DNA of 37,119 bases from Aquabacterium sp. (lineage in GTDB: Bacteria; Pseudomonadota; Gammaproteobacteria; Burkholderiales; Burkholderiaceae_C): assembly GCF_016195855.1 (NCBI RefSeq), contig NZ_JACPYU010000006.1, positions 1 to 37,119 on the forward strand, in the 5' to 3' direction. The position numbers and the translations under genes are program-made. The number at the start of each line of letters is the position of its first letter. The first letter of the stretch is position 1. This document shows positions 7,806 through 17,259 of this stretch, piece by piece. The notes below the pieces were generated by a model. It had not been told where the DNA came from, ran no database searches, and saw nothing but the letters and a program-made list of their open reading frames with translations.

Positions 7806-9362
7806 ATGCCTCAAAGCGTCGACAAGATCCTCGATCACGAGAACCTGTTCCGTGAGCCGGAATACCAAACCATGCTCGAAGGCAAGAAGGCCTTCGAGTT
7901 CAACCACGCAGACGAGAAGATCAAGCAGATCGTCGAGTGGACCAAGACCGAAGACTACAAAGAGAAGAACTTCAAGCGTGACTCTCTGGTGGTCAACCCC
8001 GCCAAGGCTTGCCAGCCTCTGGGTGCCGTGTTCGTGGCCAATGGCTTTGCCAAGACCATGTCCTTCGTGCACGGTTCGCAAGGCTGCGTGGCCTACTACC
8101 GTTCGCACTTCTCGCGTCACTTCAAGGAGCCGACATCGTGCGTGTCGTCCTCAATGACGGAAGATGCAGCCGTGTTCGGTGGCCTCAACAACATGATTGA
8201 CGGCCTGGCCAACACCTACAACCTGTACAAGCCCGACATGATCGCCGTGTCGACCACGTGCATGGCCGAGGTGATCGGTGACGACCTGAACGCCTTCATC
8301 AAGACCTCGAAGGAAAAGGGCAGCGTGCCCGCCGAGTTCGACGTGCCGTTCGCGCACACACCGGCCTTCGTCGGCAGCCACGTGACGGGCTACGACAATG
8401 CCTTGTTGGGCGTGTTGCAGCACTTCTGGGACGGCAAGTCAGGCACCGCGCCGGCATTGACCCGCGTGCCCAACGAGTCCATCAACTTCATCGGTGGCTT
8501 CGACGGCTTCGTCGTGGGCAACATGAAGGAAATCAAACGCATCTTCGAACTGTTCGGTGCCGATTACACCGTGCTGTGCGACCCGTCTGAAGTGTGGGCC
8601 ACCCCCACCGATGGCGAGTTCCGCATGTACGAAGGCGGCACCACCAAGGCCGAAGTCGAGCGTGCCCTGAACGCCAAGGCCACCATCGTCTTCCAAGAGT
8701 TCTGCTGCGAGAAGACCGCCAAGTACATCAAGGAAAAGGGCCAGGAAGTGATCGTGCTGAACAGCCCGATTGGCGTGGCTGGTACCGACGCCTTCGTGAT
8801 GGCCTTGTCCCGCCTGACCGGCAAGCCTGTGCCTGCCGAGCTGGAAAAGGAACGCGGCCAACTGGTGGACGCCATGGCCGACAGCCAGGCCCACCTGCAT
8901 GGCAAGCGCTACGCCCTGTATGGCGACCCTGACCAGATGCTGGGCCTGACGCAGTTCCTGCTGGAGCTGGGTGCCGAACCTGCCCACGTGCTGGCCACCA
9001 ACGGTGACGAGAAGTGGGCCACCAAGGTGCAAGCCCTGTTTGACGCTTCGCCTTATGGCAAGGGTTGCAAGACCTACCCCAAGCGCGACCTGTGGCACAT
9101 GCGCTCGTTGCTGCACACGGAACCGGTGGACTTCCTGATCGGCAACACCTACGGCAAGTACCTGGAGCGTGACACCGGTGCACCGCTGATCCGCATGGTG
9201 TTCCCGATCTTCGATCGCCACCACTACCACCGCCTGCCGATCTGGGGGTATGAAGGGGCGCAGCGCGTGCTGGTGAACCTGTTGGATGAGTACTTCGAAG
9301 CGCTGGATGCCAACACGATCATCCCGGGCAAGACCGACTACTCCTACGACATCATCCGTTGA
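7806..9362 (+). CDS. nifK: Nitrogenase MoFe protein beta chain NifK
   Basis: NifK pairs with NifD and supplies half of the P-cluster ligands. The length is 518 residues, normal for the family. Cys69 ('KACQPLGAV'), Cys94 ('[16 protein letters not shown]') and Cys in '[12 protein letters not shown]' are the three P-cluster cysteines. The C-terminus reads 'TDYSYDIIR', as in other NifK proteins. I chose the ATG at 7806, preceded by CAGGAGAG; an in-frame start at 7764 lies in the nifD-nifK hairpin and is unlikely. A palindromic element follows the gene. Confidence 0.98.
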   Translation: MPQSVDKILDHENLFREPEYQTMLEGKKAFEFNHADEKIKQIVEWTKTEDYKEKNFKRDSLVVNPAKACQPLGAVFVANGFAKTMSFVHGSQGCVAYYRSHFSRHFKEPTSCVSSSMTEDAAVFGGLNNMIDGLANTYNLYKPDMIAVSTTCMAEVIGDDLNAFIKTSKEKGSVPAEFDVPFAHTPAFVGSHVTGYDNALLGVLQHFWDGKSGTAPALTRVPNESINFIGGFDGFVVGNMKEIKRIFELFGADYTVLCDPSEVWATPTDGEFRMYEGGTTKAEVERALNAKATIVFQEFCCEKTAKYIKEKGQEVIVLNSPIGVAGTDAFVMALSRLTGKPVPAELEKERGQLVDAMADSQAHLHGKRYALYGDPDQMLGLTQFLLELGAEPAHVLATNGDEKWATKVQALFDASPYGKGCKTYPKRDLWHMRSLLHTEPVDFLIGNTYGKYLERDTGAPLIRMVFPIFDRHHYHRLPIWGYEGAQRVLVNLLDEYFEALDANTIIPGKTDYSYDIIR

Positions 9363-9482
9363 AGCAGGCGCATCTGCCTACTGCGCGGGGCGATCTGGGT
9401 TTCGCTGTGCTCGCCATACGGGTGTATGGCTGCGCGCTGCGAACCCCACCTCGACCCGCTCGCTACGGCATCTGCGCCCACT
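9363..9482. repeat. Palindromic element downstream of nifK
   Basis: The gap after nifK holds a cruciform-like structure. Inner stem CCATAC/GTATGG (9414-9419 with 9424-9429) has a 4-base loop; outer stem GGGTTTCGC/GCGAACCC (9397-9405 with 9439-9446) pairs with one bulged T. Related words flank it (GGCGCATCTGCC near 9367 and GGCATCTGCGCC near 9467). It separates the nitrogenase structural genes from the three small genes and may protect or attenuate the nifHDK message. I suspect a family of dispersed repeats but cannot check. Confidence 0.5.
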
Positions 9483-9522
9483 TCAAAGGCCGTGTCAATT
9501 TTGATGTTTGTTTGGGTGAGGT

Positions 9523-9843
9523 ATGAGCATGAGCACGTATGTCAAGACAACGCAAGACGGCCGCAAGGTTGAGGTGATCGATGGGTGGTTGTGCCTGGGC
9601 GGTGCGCGTGAGACGGACACCTTGGTGCCCCTGATCGAACACCCCAATCGCCAGGCGATTTCCAAGGCGGTGCCGGGTGCAACGCACATGGGTGGGCGCA
9701 TCCCGCTGCGGCACGATGAGGCCGCCATCGCGCAAGGTGCGATGGATGTGGCCAAGCGCGATTTCGCCAATGACCCGGTGGCCATTTCGGAGCGCTTCCG
9801 TAAGGTGGTATGGGCCAAGGCGCAGCTAGAAGGCGTGGAGTGA
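9523..9843 (+). CDS. Unrecognised 106-residue protein between nifK and nifE
   Basis: I do not recognise this small protein. It has no cysteine-rich motif, signal peptide or membrane helix. It starts with short strands ('VKTTQDGRKVEVIDGWLCLGG') and ends in a charged helix ('AISERFRKVVWAKAQLEG'). The ATG at 9523 (a second ATG is two codons on) is preceded by GTGAGG. It is followed after 15 bp by the next gene and so is probably co-transcribed with it and with the YkgJ-type gene. It takes the place where many diazotrophs have nifT, but does not look like NifT. Confidence 0.75.
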   Translation: MSMSTYVKTTQDGRKVEVIDGWLCLGGARETDTLVPLIEHPNRQAISKAVPGATHMGGRIPLRHDEAAIAQGAMDVAKRDFANDPVAISERFRKVVWAKAQLEGVE

Positions 9844-9858
9844 TTCCGGGAGGCCATC

Positions 9859-10371
9859 ATGATCTTTGTCGTTGAAGTCCCTCATGTCGGCGAGCCCCAT
9901 GCGTGGTTTGCCTTTCACGGTGAGGATCTGCTGAGCAAGGTCGTGGTGGATGACCCGCTGCAGTCGTGGGAGATCTATGACACGACCACGGCGCGCGAGT
10001 TGTTGAGCATGGTGGGGGAGCAGCCCGGCACACCTCAGGCCCGGAGCGCCTTTCCCGGTATCTGTCGCCTGGCCGATGAGTTCGGCCTGGATGCGACGCT
10101 GTACCGCGCAGACTACGCGCTGGAGCGCGGCTGCTATCAGCCGGAAGCCGTCAGCATCGAGGCCGCGTGTGAAGCGGCGCTCAAGAGCCGTGTGACAGTC
10201 GAGCCCGTCGAGGGGGCCTTGAAAGACGTGCGGGTGTTCTGGTCAGATCCGCAAGCGGTGCTGGCCACCGAGAGCAAGGATGACCCGCTGTTCACCGCCC
10301 CCGGTGGCTGGCGCGCCTTGCACGCCTTGCGCGAGCAGTTGCTGGCGCTGGACGTGTTGGCCGAGAACTGA
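9859..10371 (+). CDS. Unrecognised 170-residue protein between nifK and nifE
   Basis: I do not recognise the family. The protein is acidic and probably cytoplasmic; an N-terminal strand-rich part ('MIFVVEVPHVGEPHAWFAFHGEDLL') is followed by helical stretches. Four motif-less cysteines or fewer are present, so it does not look like an iron-sulfur protein itself. GGGAGG lies 8 nt before the ATG at 9859. It sits 15 bp after the 106-residue gene and 12 bp before the cysteine-cluster gene, which argues for one transcript and a shared role in nitrogen fixation (inference). Confidence 0.75.
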   Translation: MIFVVEVPHVGEPHAWFAFHGEDLLSKVVVDDPLQSWEIYDTTTARELLSMVGEQPGTPQARSAFPGICRLADEFGLDATLYRADYALERGCYQPEAVSIEAACEAALKSRVTVEPVEGALKDVRVFWSDPQAVLATESKDDPLFTAPGGWRALHALREQLLALDVLAEN

Positions 10372-10383
10372 TGGGGTCAGGCC

Positions 10384-11130
10384 ATGTCGGTTGAAGCCCT
10401 GAGTTCACTGGATTTCTTCCAGCAGTTGCAGACGCATTTCAGCCAGATCTGGGCGGGCTTGCGTCATCGATCCGAGTTGCTGGACACGCTGTTGATGCGG
10501 GCCTGGCAAAGCTTTGATGTCAATGTGGCCAGCCAGTGCGAGGGCCTGCCCGCGCTGGATTGCCACAAGGGGTGCGCCACCTGCTGCACCTTGCGCGTGA
10601 CGGCCACCGCCCCTGAGGTGTTCATGCTGGCGCGTTTCATTCGTGCGGTGACGCCTGGTTTGAAAAAGCATGGCGTGGATCTGCTGGCGCAGATTGCCCG
10701 GGCCAATGGCATGACCTGCGGGGTGGGGGAGGCGGACCGGGTGGCCGCGCGGCATCGCTGCCCCTTCATTGCCCAGGGCGTGTGCGTGGTCTACCAGGTT
10801 CGGCCGCTGGCTTGTCGTGGCCTGGCTTCGTATGACCGCAAGGCCTGTGCGCAGGCTGCATCTGGCCGTGTGGATGAGATCCCGTATTCAGAACCGCACA
10901 TGCGCGTGCGCGGCCTGGTGCAGAACGCGCTGCAATCGGCCATGCGCGATGCCGGCGTGGCCTGGGGCAACTATGAGCTGAACCAGTCGCTGTTGATGGC
11001 GCTGGAAGATGCGTCTCTGGAGGCCCGCTGGCTGGCCGGGGCAGACGTGTTGAAGGCGGCTCAGGTTGAAGAGGTGTCTGCGCAAGAGATGGCGCGCACC
11101 TTTGACCTGCTCAAGCCTTCGGTGGCTTGA
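10384..11130 (+). CDS. YkgJ-type CxxCC cysteine cluster protein (putative Zn or Fe-S binding)
   Basis: This 248-residue protein carries the YkgJ/UPF0153 signature: Cys60-x3-Cys64-x2-Cys67-Cys68 ('CHKGCATCC'), then Cys126 ('RCPFI'), Cys134 and Cys144 ('VYQVRPLACRG'). The family is thought to chelate zinc or iron-sulfur clusters; no precise function is established. The C-terminal half is helical. Set between nifK and nifE with two small genes just upstream, it may act in metal-cluster supply or protection for nitrogenase (inference). In Azotobacter a different cysteine-cluster protein (LRV) is encoded in the comparable region. The ATG at 10384 lacks a strong Shine-Dalgarno (GGGGTCAGGCC), which suggests translational coupling. 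Confidence 0.8.
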   Translation: MSVEALSSLDFFQQLQTHFSQIWAGLRHRSELLDTLLMRAWQSFDVNVASQCEGLPALDCHKGCATCCTLRVTATAPEVFMLARFIRAVTPGLKKHGVDLLAQIARANGMTCGVGEADRVAARHRCPFIAQGVCVVYQVRPLACRGLASYDRKACAQAASGRVDEIPYSEPHMRVRGLVQNALQSAMRDAGVAWGNYELNQSLLMALEDASLEARWLAGADVLKAAQVEEVSAQEMARTFDLLKPSVA

Positions 11131-11232
11131 GTACACCGCGCATTGGCAACTTCCCGACAAGCCCTGTCGAATTTGTTGCCTCAAAAGGCCATCTCGGTGG
11201 TCCTCAAAGCCGGCTTCCCAGGCAAACACCCC

Positions 11233-11248
11233 TGGCACCGTTTGTGCA
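11233..11248 (+). promoter_or_regulatory. Sigma-54 (-24/-12) promoter of nifE
   Basis: TGGCAC-N6-TGCA has GG at 11234-11235 and GC at 11246-11247 with the required 10-bp gap; one -12 base (G for T at 11244) differs from consensus. Transcription would start near 11259, only about 20 nt before the nifE ATG. I found no exact TGT-N10-ACA site in the 150 bp upstream. Confidence 0.65.
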
Positions 11249-11279
11249 ATGACAGAGTCAATCCCACAAGGAGCCCAGC

Positions 11280-12746
11280 ATGTCCGTATCGCTCAAGCAA
11301 AAGATCGCTGAAGTGTTCGACGAACCCGGTTGCGACAAGAACCAGGGCAAGAGCGAGAAAGAGCGCAAGAAGGGTTGTACCAAGCAACTCTCGCCTGGTG
11401 CGGCTGCCGGTGGTTGCGCGTTTGACGGCGCCAAGATCGCGTTGCAACCCATCGTCGATGTGGCCCATCTGGTCCACGGCCCTATTGCCTGCGAGGGCAA
11501 CAGCTGGGACAACCGCCACAGCTACTCATCGGGCTCGCAGCTCTACCGCACCGGCTTCACCACCGACATCAATGAACTCGATGTGGTCTACGGTGGCGAG
11601 AAGCGCCTCTTCAAGTCCGTGCGAGAGATCATCGAGAAGTACAACCCGCCCGCGGTGTTTGTCTATCAGACCTGTGTCACAGCCCTGATTGGCGATGACA
11701 TCGAAGCGGTCTGCAAGAAAGCCACAGAGAAGTTCGGCAAGCCTGTCATTCCAGTGAACAGCCCTGGCTTTGCCGGCCCCAAGAACCTGGGCAACAAGCT
11801 GGGCGGCGAATCCATCCTGGACTATGTGATCGGTACCGAAGAGCCCGAGTTCACCACGCCGTATGACATCAACATCATCGGCGAGTACAACCTCTCGGGT
11901 GAGCTCTGGCAGATCAAGCCGCTGCTGGATGCCCTGGGTGTGCGCATCCTGTCTTGCATCTCGGGTGATGGCCGCTACCACGAGGTGGCCAGCAGCCACC
12001 GCGCCAAGGTCAACATGATGGTGTGCTCCAAGTCGATGATCAACATCGCCACGCGCATGCAGCAGAAGTGGGATATCCCTTACTTCGAGGGCTCGTTCTA
12101 CGGCATTGGTGACATGAGCGACACGCTGCGCCAGATCGCGCGCTTGCTGGTGCAAACGGGCGCTGGCGCCGACCTGATCGACCGTACCGAGCGCCTGATC
12201 GAGGTTGAGGAGGCCCGCGCCTGGAAGCGCCTGGAGAAGTACAAGGACCGCCTCAAGGGCAAGCGTGTGCTGCTGATCACGGGGGGCGTCAAGAGCTGGT
12301 CCGTGGTGTCGGCCTTGCAGGAGGTGGGCATGGAGATCGTGGGCACCTCGATCAAGAAGTCCACCAAAGAGGACAAGGAAAAAATCAAGGAGATCATGGG
12401 GGATGACGCTCACATGATCGACGACATGACGCCGCGCGAGATGTACAACATGCTGCGCGATGCCAAGGCCGACATCATGTTGTCAGGTGGTCGCTCGCAG
12501 TTCATCGCGCTCAAGGCGCGCATGCCCTGGCTGGACATCAACCAGGAGCGCTACCACCCGTATGCCGGCTACGAAGGCATGGTCGAGTTGGTGGAAGAGA
12601 TCGACAAGGCGCTCTACAACCCCGTGTGGGAGCAGGTGCGCATCCCGGCGCCCTGGGATGAGGTGGACGCGGGCATGCTGGCTGCCGAGCCCTTTGTGCC
12701 ACCGGCCAAGGCCGAAGGGCAGGGCCATCAACATGCGCACGCCTGA
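11280..12746 (+). CDS. nifE: FeMo-cofactor scaffold protein NifE
   Basis: NifE forms with NifN the alpha2beta2 scaffold on which the NifB-derived cluster is matured with Mo and homocitrate. The 488-residue protein is NifD-like. It keeps cluster-binding cysteines in 'GGCAFDGAK', 'GPIACEGNSWDNRHS' and '[16 protein letters not shown]', and the counterpart of the FeMo-co cysteine in 'MVCSKSMINIATRM'. The N-terminus (KQKIAEVFDEPGC) is the usual NifE start. AAGGAG precedes the ATG at 11280. First gene of the second nif unit, followed after 12 bp by nifN. The C-terminus carries a His-rich tail (HQHAHA). Confidence 0.97.
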   Translation: MSVSLKQKIAEVFDEPGCDKNQGKSEKERKKGCTKQLSPGAAAGGCAFDGAKIALQPIVDVAHLVHGPIACEGNSWDNRHSYSSGSQLYRTGFTTDINELDVVYGGEKRLFKSVREIIEKYNPPAVFVYQTCVTALIGDDIEAVCKKATEKFGKPVIPVNSPGFAGPKNLGNKLGGESILDYVIGTEEPEFTTPYDINIIGEYNLSGELWQIKPLLDALGVRILSCISGDGRYHEVASSHRAKVNMMVCSKSMINIATRMQQKWDIPYFEGSFYGIGDMSDTLRQIARLLVQTGAGADLIDRTERLIEVEEARAWKRLEKYKDRLKGKRVLLITGGVKSWSVVSALQEVGMEIVGTSIKKSTKEDKEKIKEIMGDDAHMIDDMTPREMYNMLRDAKADIMLSGGRSQFIALKARMPWLDINQERYHPYAGYEGMVELVEEIDKALYNPVWEQVRIPAPWDEVDAGMLAAEPFVPPAKAEGQGHQHAHA

Positions 12747-12758
12747 GGGGACTTGACC

Positions 12759-14213
12759 ATGGCCAAGACGCTAGAGTCCAAGAAAGCCTGCGCGGTCAAC
12801 CCGCTCAAGATGAGCCAGCCGCTGGGCGCGAGCTTCGCCTTCATGGGGCTGGACAGCTGCATGCCGGTGATGCACGGCTCGCAAGGTTGCACGTCTTTTG
12901 GCCTTGTGCTGCTGGTGCGCCATTTCAAGGAGGCGATCCCGCTGCAAACGACGGCCATGAACGAGGTCACCACCATCCTGGGGGGCTACGAGAACATCGA
13001 GACGGCGCTGCTCAACATCAAGAAGCGCGCGGCGCCCCGCATGATCGCGATCTGCTCCACCGGCCTGACCGAGACCAAGGGCGATGATGTGGAGGGCTAC
13101 CTCAACATGGTCCGCAAACGCAAGCCCGAGCTGGATGACACCGCGCTGATCTATGTCTCCACACCCGATTACGTGGGCGCCTTTGAAGATGGCTGGCGCC
13201 ATGCCGTGACAGGCATCATCAAGCACATCGTGCCGGATACGTCCGCCCATCCACAGGTCGGCAAGGCGGCCACACAGGTCAACCTGCTACCGGGTTGCCA
13301 CCTCACGCCGGGTGACCTGGAAGAGATCAAGCAGATACTCGATGACTTCGGCCTGAGCACCATCACCTTGCCCGATGTGTCCGGCTCGCTGGATGGCCAC
13401 ATCCCATCGGACTGGCGTGGCACCACGCTGGGCGGCACGAAGCACGACGACATCCTGCGCATGGGCGAGTCCGTGGCCACCTTGGCCATCGGCCAGCAGA
13501 TGCACGATGCCGCCGAGGCCCTGCACCAGCTCACGGGCGTGCCTTACGAGCTGTTCGATCGCCTGACCGGGCTCGAATGCAATGACCGCTTCCTGATGAC
13601 CTTGTCCAGGCTCAGTGGCAAGCCGGTGCCGCAGAAGTACCGTCGCCAGCGCAGCCAGCTGCTGGACGCCATGTTGGACGGCCACTTCTACCTGGGCCAC
13701 AAGAAGGTGGCCATCGGCGCCGAGCCCGACCTGCTGTTCGCCGCGGGCAGCATCCTGCAGGAGATGGGTGCCGAGCTGCACACCTGCGTGACCACGACCC
13801 ACTCGCCCGTGCTCGACAAACTGCCTGCCGAGATTGCCTTGATCGGCGACCTGGAGGACCTGGAGAAGGGCGCCGCCGAGTGCGACTTCATGATGACCCA
13901 TTCACACGGGCGCCAGGCTGCCGAACACCTGGACAAGCCCTTCTTCCGCTTGGGCTTCCCGATCTTCGACCGCATCGGCAATGCCCATCGCCTGATGGTG
14001 GGCTACCGGGGCACGCGCCAGTTCATCTTCGAGGTGGCCAACCTGATGATGGCCCACATCCCCCATGCGGTGCCCGACACCTGGCCCCTGCCTGAGGCCG
14101 CCCAGCGCGTGGCCATGCCTTTGCAGTCGCGTGCCGAGCTGCCTTGGCCGGGCGGCCTCAAGCATGGCCACCCCTCTTCCGAACCTACGACCACCGATGG
14201 AGTCACCCCATGA
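12759..14213 (+). CDS. nifN: FeMo-cofactor scaffold protein NifN
   Basis: NifN, the NifK-like partner of NifE, is 484 residues here. Seen: 'CAVNPLKMSQPLGASFAFMGL' in the N-terminal part, Cys in 'MHGSQGCTSFGLVLLVRHFKE' and 'CSTGLTETKGDDVEG', all typical of NifN. I chose the ATG at 12759 with GAGGGG upstream; the in-frame TTG two codons earlier is less likely. The stop overlaps the nifX start (ATGA), so the two are translationally coupled. Confidence 0.97.
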   Translation: MAKTLESKKACAVNPLKMSQPLGASFAFMGLDSCMPVMHGSQGCTSFGLVLLVRHFKEAIPLQTTAMNEVTTILGGYENIETALLNIKKRAAPRMIAICSTGLTETKGDDVEGYLNMVRKRKPELDDTALIYVSTPDYVGAFEDGWRHAVTGIIKHIVPDTSAHPQVGKAATQVNLLPGCHLTPGDLEEIKQILDDFGLSTITLPDVSGSLDGHIPSDWRGTTLGGTKHDDILRMGESVATLAIGQQMHDAAEALHQLTGVPYELFDRLTGLECNDRFLMTLSRLSGKPVPQKYRRQRSQLLDAMLDGHFYLGHKKVAIGAEPDLLFAAGSILQEMGAELHTCVTTTHSPVLDKLPAEIALIGDLEDLEKGAAECDFMMTHSHGRQAAEHLDKPFFRLGFPIFDRIGNAHRLMVGYRGTRQFIFEVANLMMAHIPHAVPDTWPLPEAAQRVAMPLQSRAELPWPGGLKHGHPSSEPTTTDGVTP

Positions 14214-14632
14214 AAGTCGCATTCAGTACGCAAGACAAGCAGCGCGTGGACGCGCACTTTGGCTGGGCCAAGAACGTCTCGGTCTATGACGTCACCCCGG
14301 AGGGCTACACCTTTGTCGAGAACTTCGAGTTCGGCGGCAAGCTGGAGGAAGACGGCGACGAGGACAAGCTGGCGCCCAAGCTGGAAGCCATCAAGGATTG
14401 CGCCATCTTGTATGTGGCCGCCATTGGCGGTTCGGCCGCCGCCCGTGTGGTGGCCGTGAAGATCCACCCGATCAAGGTACCCCAGCCAGAGCCGATTCTG
14501 GACATCCTGGAAAAACTGCAGGAGGTGCTCAAGGGCACCCCGCCTCCCTGGCTGCGCAAGGCCCTTCAAAAGGGCTCGGAAGCGGTCGCCACCAACTTTG
14601 ATGAAGACGAAGACGAGGTCAAACATGGCTGA
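14210..14632 (+). CDS. nifX: FeMo-cofactor carrier NifX
   Basis: NifX binds the cofactor precursor and passes it to NifEN. The 140 residues show the dinitrogenase iron-molybdenum cofactor fold: '[28 protein letters not shown]' start, a glycine-rich '[15 protein letters not shown]' core and '[21 protein letters not shown]' near the end. The start ATG overlaps the nifN stop. An acidic C-terminus (DEDEDEV) overlaps the next gene by 8 nt. An in-frame upstream extension into nifN is not used. Confidence 0.93.
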   Translation: MKVAFSTQDKQRVDAHFGWAKNVSVYDVTPEGYTFVENFEFGGKLEEDGDEDKLAPKLEAIKDCAILYVAAIGGSAAARVVAVKIHPIKVPQPEPILDILEKLQEVLKGTPPPWLRKALQKGSEAVATNFDEDEDEVKHG

Positions 14633-15125
14633 TACCGCCACGCTGGAAGCGCCCGCATCCCCATCGGCGCCGACCGATGAAGAACTCATGGCCACGCCCT
14701 TTGTGCGCGAGCTGATCAAGGTGCTGCGCGCACAGGACACCCATGGCACCTGGGAGGGTAAGTCCGACCTGATGCTGCTGAGTCCCTACATCCTCACGGC
14801 CGAGCAGCGCCGCGAGCTCCCCATCATTGGCGACCCTGACCCTGAAATCCTGTGGCGCATGGAGCTGTTCTACAACGCCGTGGCCGTGGCCATCGAGCGT
14901 GAGAGCGGCAACATGGTCTCGCCCATGATGAAGATGAGCCACGAGGGCTTTGGCCGCATCGTGCTGATCGCCGGCCGCCTGGTCGTGGTCAACAAGCAGC
15001 TGCGGGATGTGCACCGCTTTGGCTTTGCCTCCCTGGCCAAGCTGGCCGAGGCGGGTGCCAAGTTCTACAACGAGGGTGTGGCCATGGTGCGTGACTACCC
15101 CCAGGTCGCCAACTACGGCGCTTGA
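14625..15125 (+). CDS. NifX-associated nitrogen fixation protein (DUF269)
   Basis: This 166-residue protein matches the NifX-associated family found after nifX in many diazotrophs. Typical stretches are '[23 protein letters not shown]' and '[38 protein letters not shown]'. The biochemical role is not settled; the constant link with nifX suggests cofactor assembly or nitrogenase support. The ATG at 14625 overlaps nifX by 8 nt, again indicating coupling; an earlier in-frame start in nifX is unlikely. Confidence 0.92.
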   Translation: MADTATLEAPASPSAPTDEELMATPFVRELIKVLRAQDTHGTWEGKSDLMLLSPYILTAEQRRELPIIGDPDPEILWRMELFYNAVAVAIERESGNMVSPMMKMSHEGFGRIVLIAGRLVVVNKQLRDVHRFGFASLAKLAEAGAKFYNEGVAMVRDYPQVANYGA

Positions 15126-15142
15126 ACGCAGGAGAGCCCGAG

Positions 15143-15337
15143 ATGGATGCCGACGAACTCAAAGCCCGAATCAAGAAGTTGAACGCCCAGGCCACGCAGG
15201 CCAAGATGGACCTGCACGACCTGTCTGAAGAGCTGCCGACCAACTGGGAAAAGATCCTGGAGATCGCGCAACGTTGTCACGATGCCCATGCTGCCTTGAC
15301 CGAGGCACGCAAGATGGCCGCCGCAGCCAGCGCCTGA
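15143..15337 (+). CDS. Small coiled-coil nif-associated protein (DUF683/CCE_0567 family)
   Basis: This 64-residue, almost fully helical protein ('MDADELKARIKKLNAQATQAKMDLHDLSEELP' followed by 'WEKILEIAQRCHDAHAAL') fits the DUF683/CCE_0567 family that follows the DUF269 gene in nif clusters. The known structure of the family is a helical hairpin; its function is unknown. AGGAG lies 9 nt before the ATG at 15143. It is 17 bp downstream of the DUF269 gene. Confidence 0.88.
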   Translation: MDADELKARIKKLNAQATQAKMDLHDLSEELPTNWEKILEIAQRCHDAHAALTEARKMAAAASA

Positions 15338-15364
15338 TGGTGCGATCGTCATGAGGATGAAGCC

Positions 15365-15670
15365 ATGAGCCACTTTTCCATCACCATGCCCAGCGGTGAG
15401 AGCTGGGAGCCCAAGTTTGTCCAGAACATCAATGAAGAGACCTGCATCGGTTGTGGGCGCTGCTTCAAGGTCTGCCCTCGCGGCGTGCTGGAGTTGATCG
15501 GGCTCAACGACGAAGGCGAGCGTGTCGCCATCTCGGACGACGACGATGAAGACGAAGAGTACGAAAAGAAGGTGATGACCATCGCGCATCAGGAGATGTG
15601 CATTGGCTGTACCGCCTGCTCGAAGATCTGCCCCAAGAAGTGCTACACGCACGCACCGGCCACGGTGTGA
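15365..15670 (+). CDS. fdxB: Nif-associated 2[4Fe-4S] ferredoxin III, FdxB
   Basis: This 101-residue ferredoxin has two cluster motifs: Cys27-x2-Cys30-x2-Cys33-x3-Cys37-Pro and Cys79-x2-Cys82-x2-Cys85-x3-Cys89-Pro, with an extra Cys93. An acidic insert ([12 protein letters not shown], about 58-69) separates the halves, as in nif-specific ferredoxin III. It probably supplies electrons for nitrogenase or for cofactor synthesis. ATGAGGATGAAGCC precedes the ATG at 15365. Last gene of the nif run; I see no clear terminator before modA. Confidence 0.93.
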   Translation: MSHFSITMPSGESWEPKFVQNINEETCIGCGRCFKVCPRGVLELIGLNDEGERVAISDDDDEDEEYEKKVMTIAHQEMCIGCTACSKICPKKCYTHAPATV

Positions 15671-15728
15671 GTTGAGGCGCCGAACATGCGAGGGGCTGCA
15701 TGGCGTCATGTACCCTGCGCATGGTTTG

Positions 15729-16560
<832 letters not shown>

Positions 16561-16561
<1 letters not shown>

Positions 16562-17259
16562 TGCTGGACGCCGATGACCTGCAGGCCCTGAGGCTGACGG
16601 CGAGCCTGGCCGCCTTGACCACGCTCTTGCTGCTCTTGCTGGGCACGCCCATGGCCTGGTGGCTGGCGCGCACGCGCTCACGCTTGAAGGGGGCGGTGGC
16701 CGCGGTGGTCGCCTTGCCCTTGGTCTTGCCGCCCACGGTGATTGGTTTTTACCTGCTGATGCTGATGGGGCCGCATGGGCCGGTTGGCGTCTTCACGCAG
16801 TCCATGGGCTGGGGGCTCTTGCCCTTCACCTTCTGGGGGCTGGTGGTGGGCTCGGTGCTGCACTCCTTTCCGTTTGTGGTGCAGCCTTTGCAACAGGCCT
16901 TCGAGGCCATCGGGCGCCGGCCGCTGGAGGTGGCGGCGACGCTGCGTGCCTCACCTTGGGACCGTTTCCTGACCGTGGCCTTGCCTCTGGCCAGGCCCGG
17001 TTTCCTGACCGCCGCGGTGCTGGGCTTTGCCCACACGGTGGGCGAGTTTGGTGTGGTCCTGATGATCGGCGGCAACATCCCTGGTGCCACGCGTGTGCTG
17101 TCGGTGGCCTTGTACGGCCATGTGGAGGCGATGGACTACGCCAAGGCCAATGTGCTGGCGGCCGGCATGGTGGGCTTTGGCTTTGCCGTGATGTTCCTGC
17201 TCTACTTGCTCAATGGCCGTGTGGGTGGGGTCCTGGGGCGCCAGGAGGGCAGGGCATGA
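16561..17259 (+). CDS. modB: Molybdate ABC transporter permease ModB
   Basis: ModB is the inner-membrane channel subunit. The 232 residues form about five to six membrane helices. The EAA loop contacting ModC is seen at 'EAIGRRPLEVAATLRASPWDRFLTVALPLARPG', and 'HTVGEFGVVLMIGGNIPGATRVLSVALY' is the typical ModB signature. The ATG at 16561 shares its A with the modA stop (TGATG); the stop overlaps modC by 4 nt, so the three genes are one coupled operon. Confidence 0.95.

Noticed and set aside
9396..9411. Weak -24/-12-like element after nifK (TGG...GC with correct spacing)
   Set aside because: Only the doublets match, and it lies inside the palindromic element, so it is better explained by that structure.
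16659..17255. Long N-terminal extension of ModC in frame
   Set aside because: This stretch is the modB coding sequence in another frame; the ATG at 17256 overlaps the modB stop and gives the normal ModC start.
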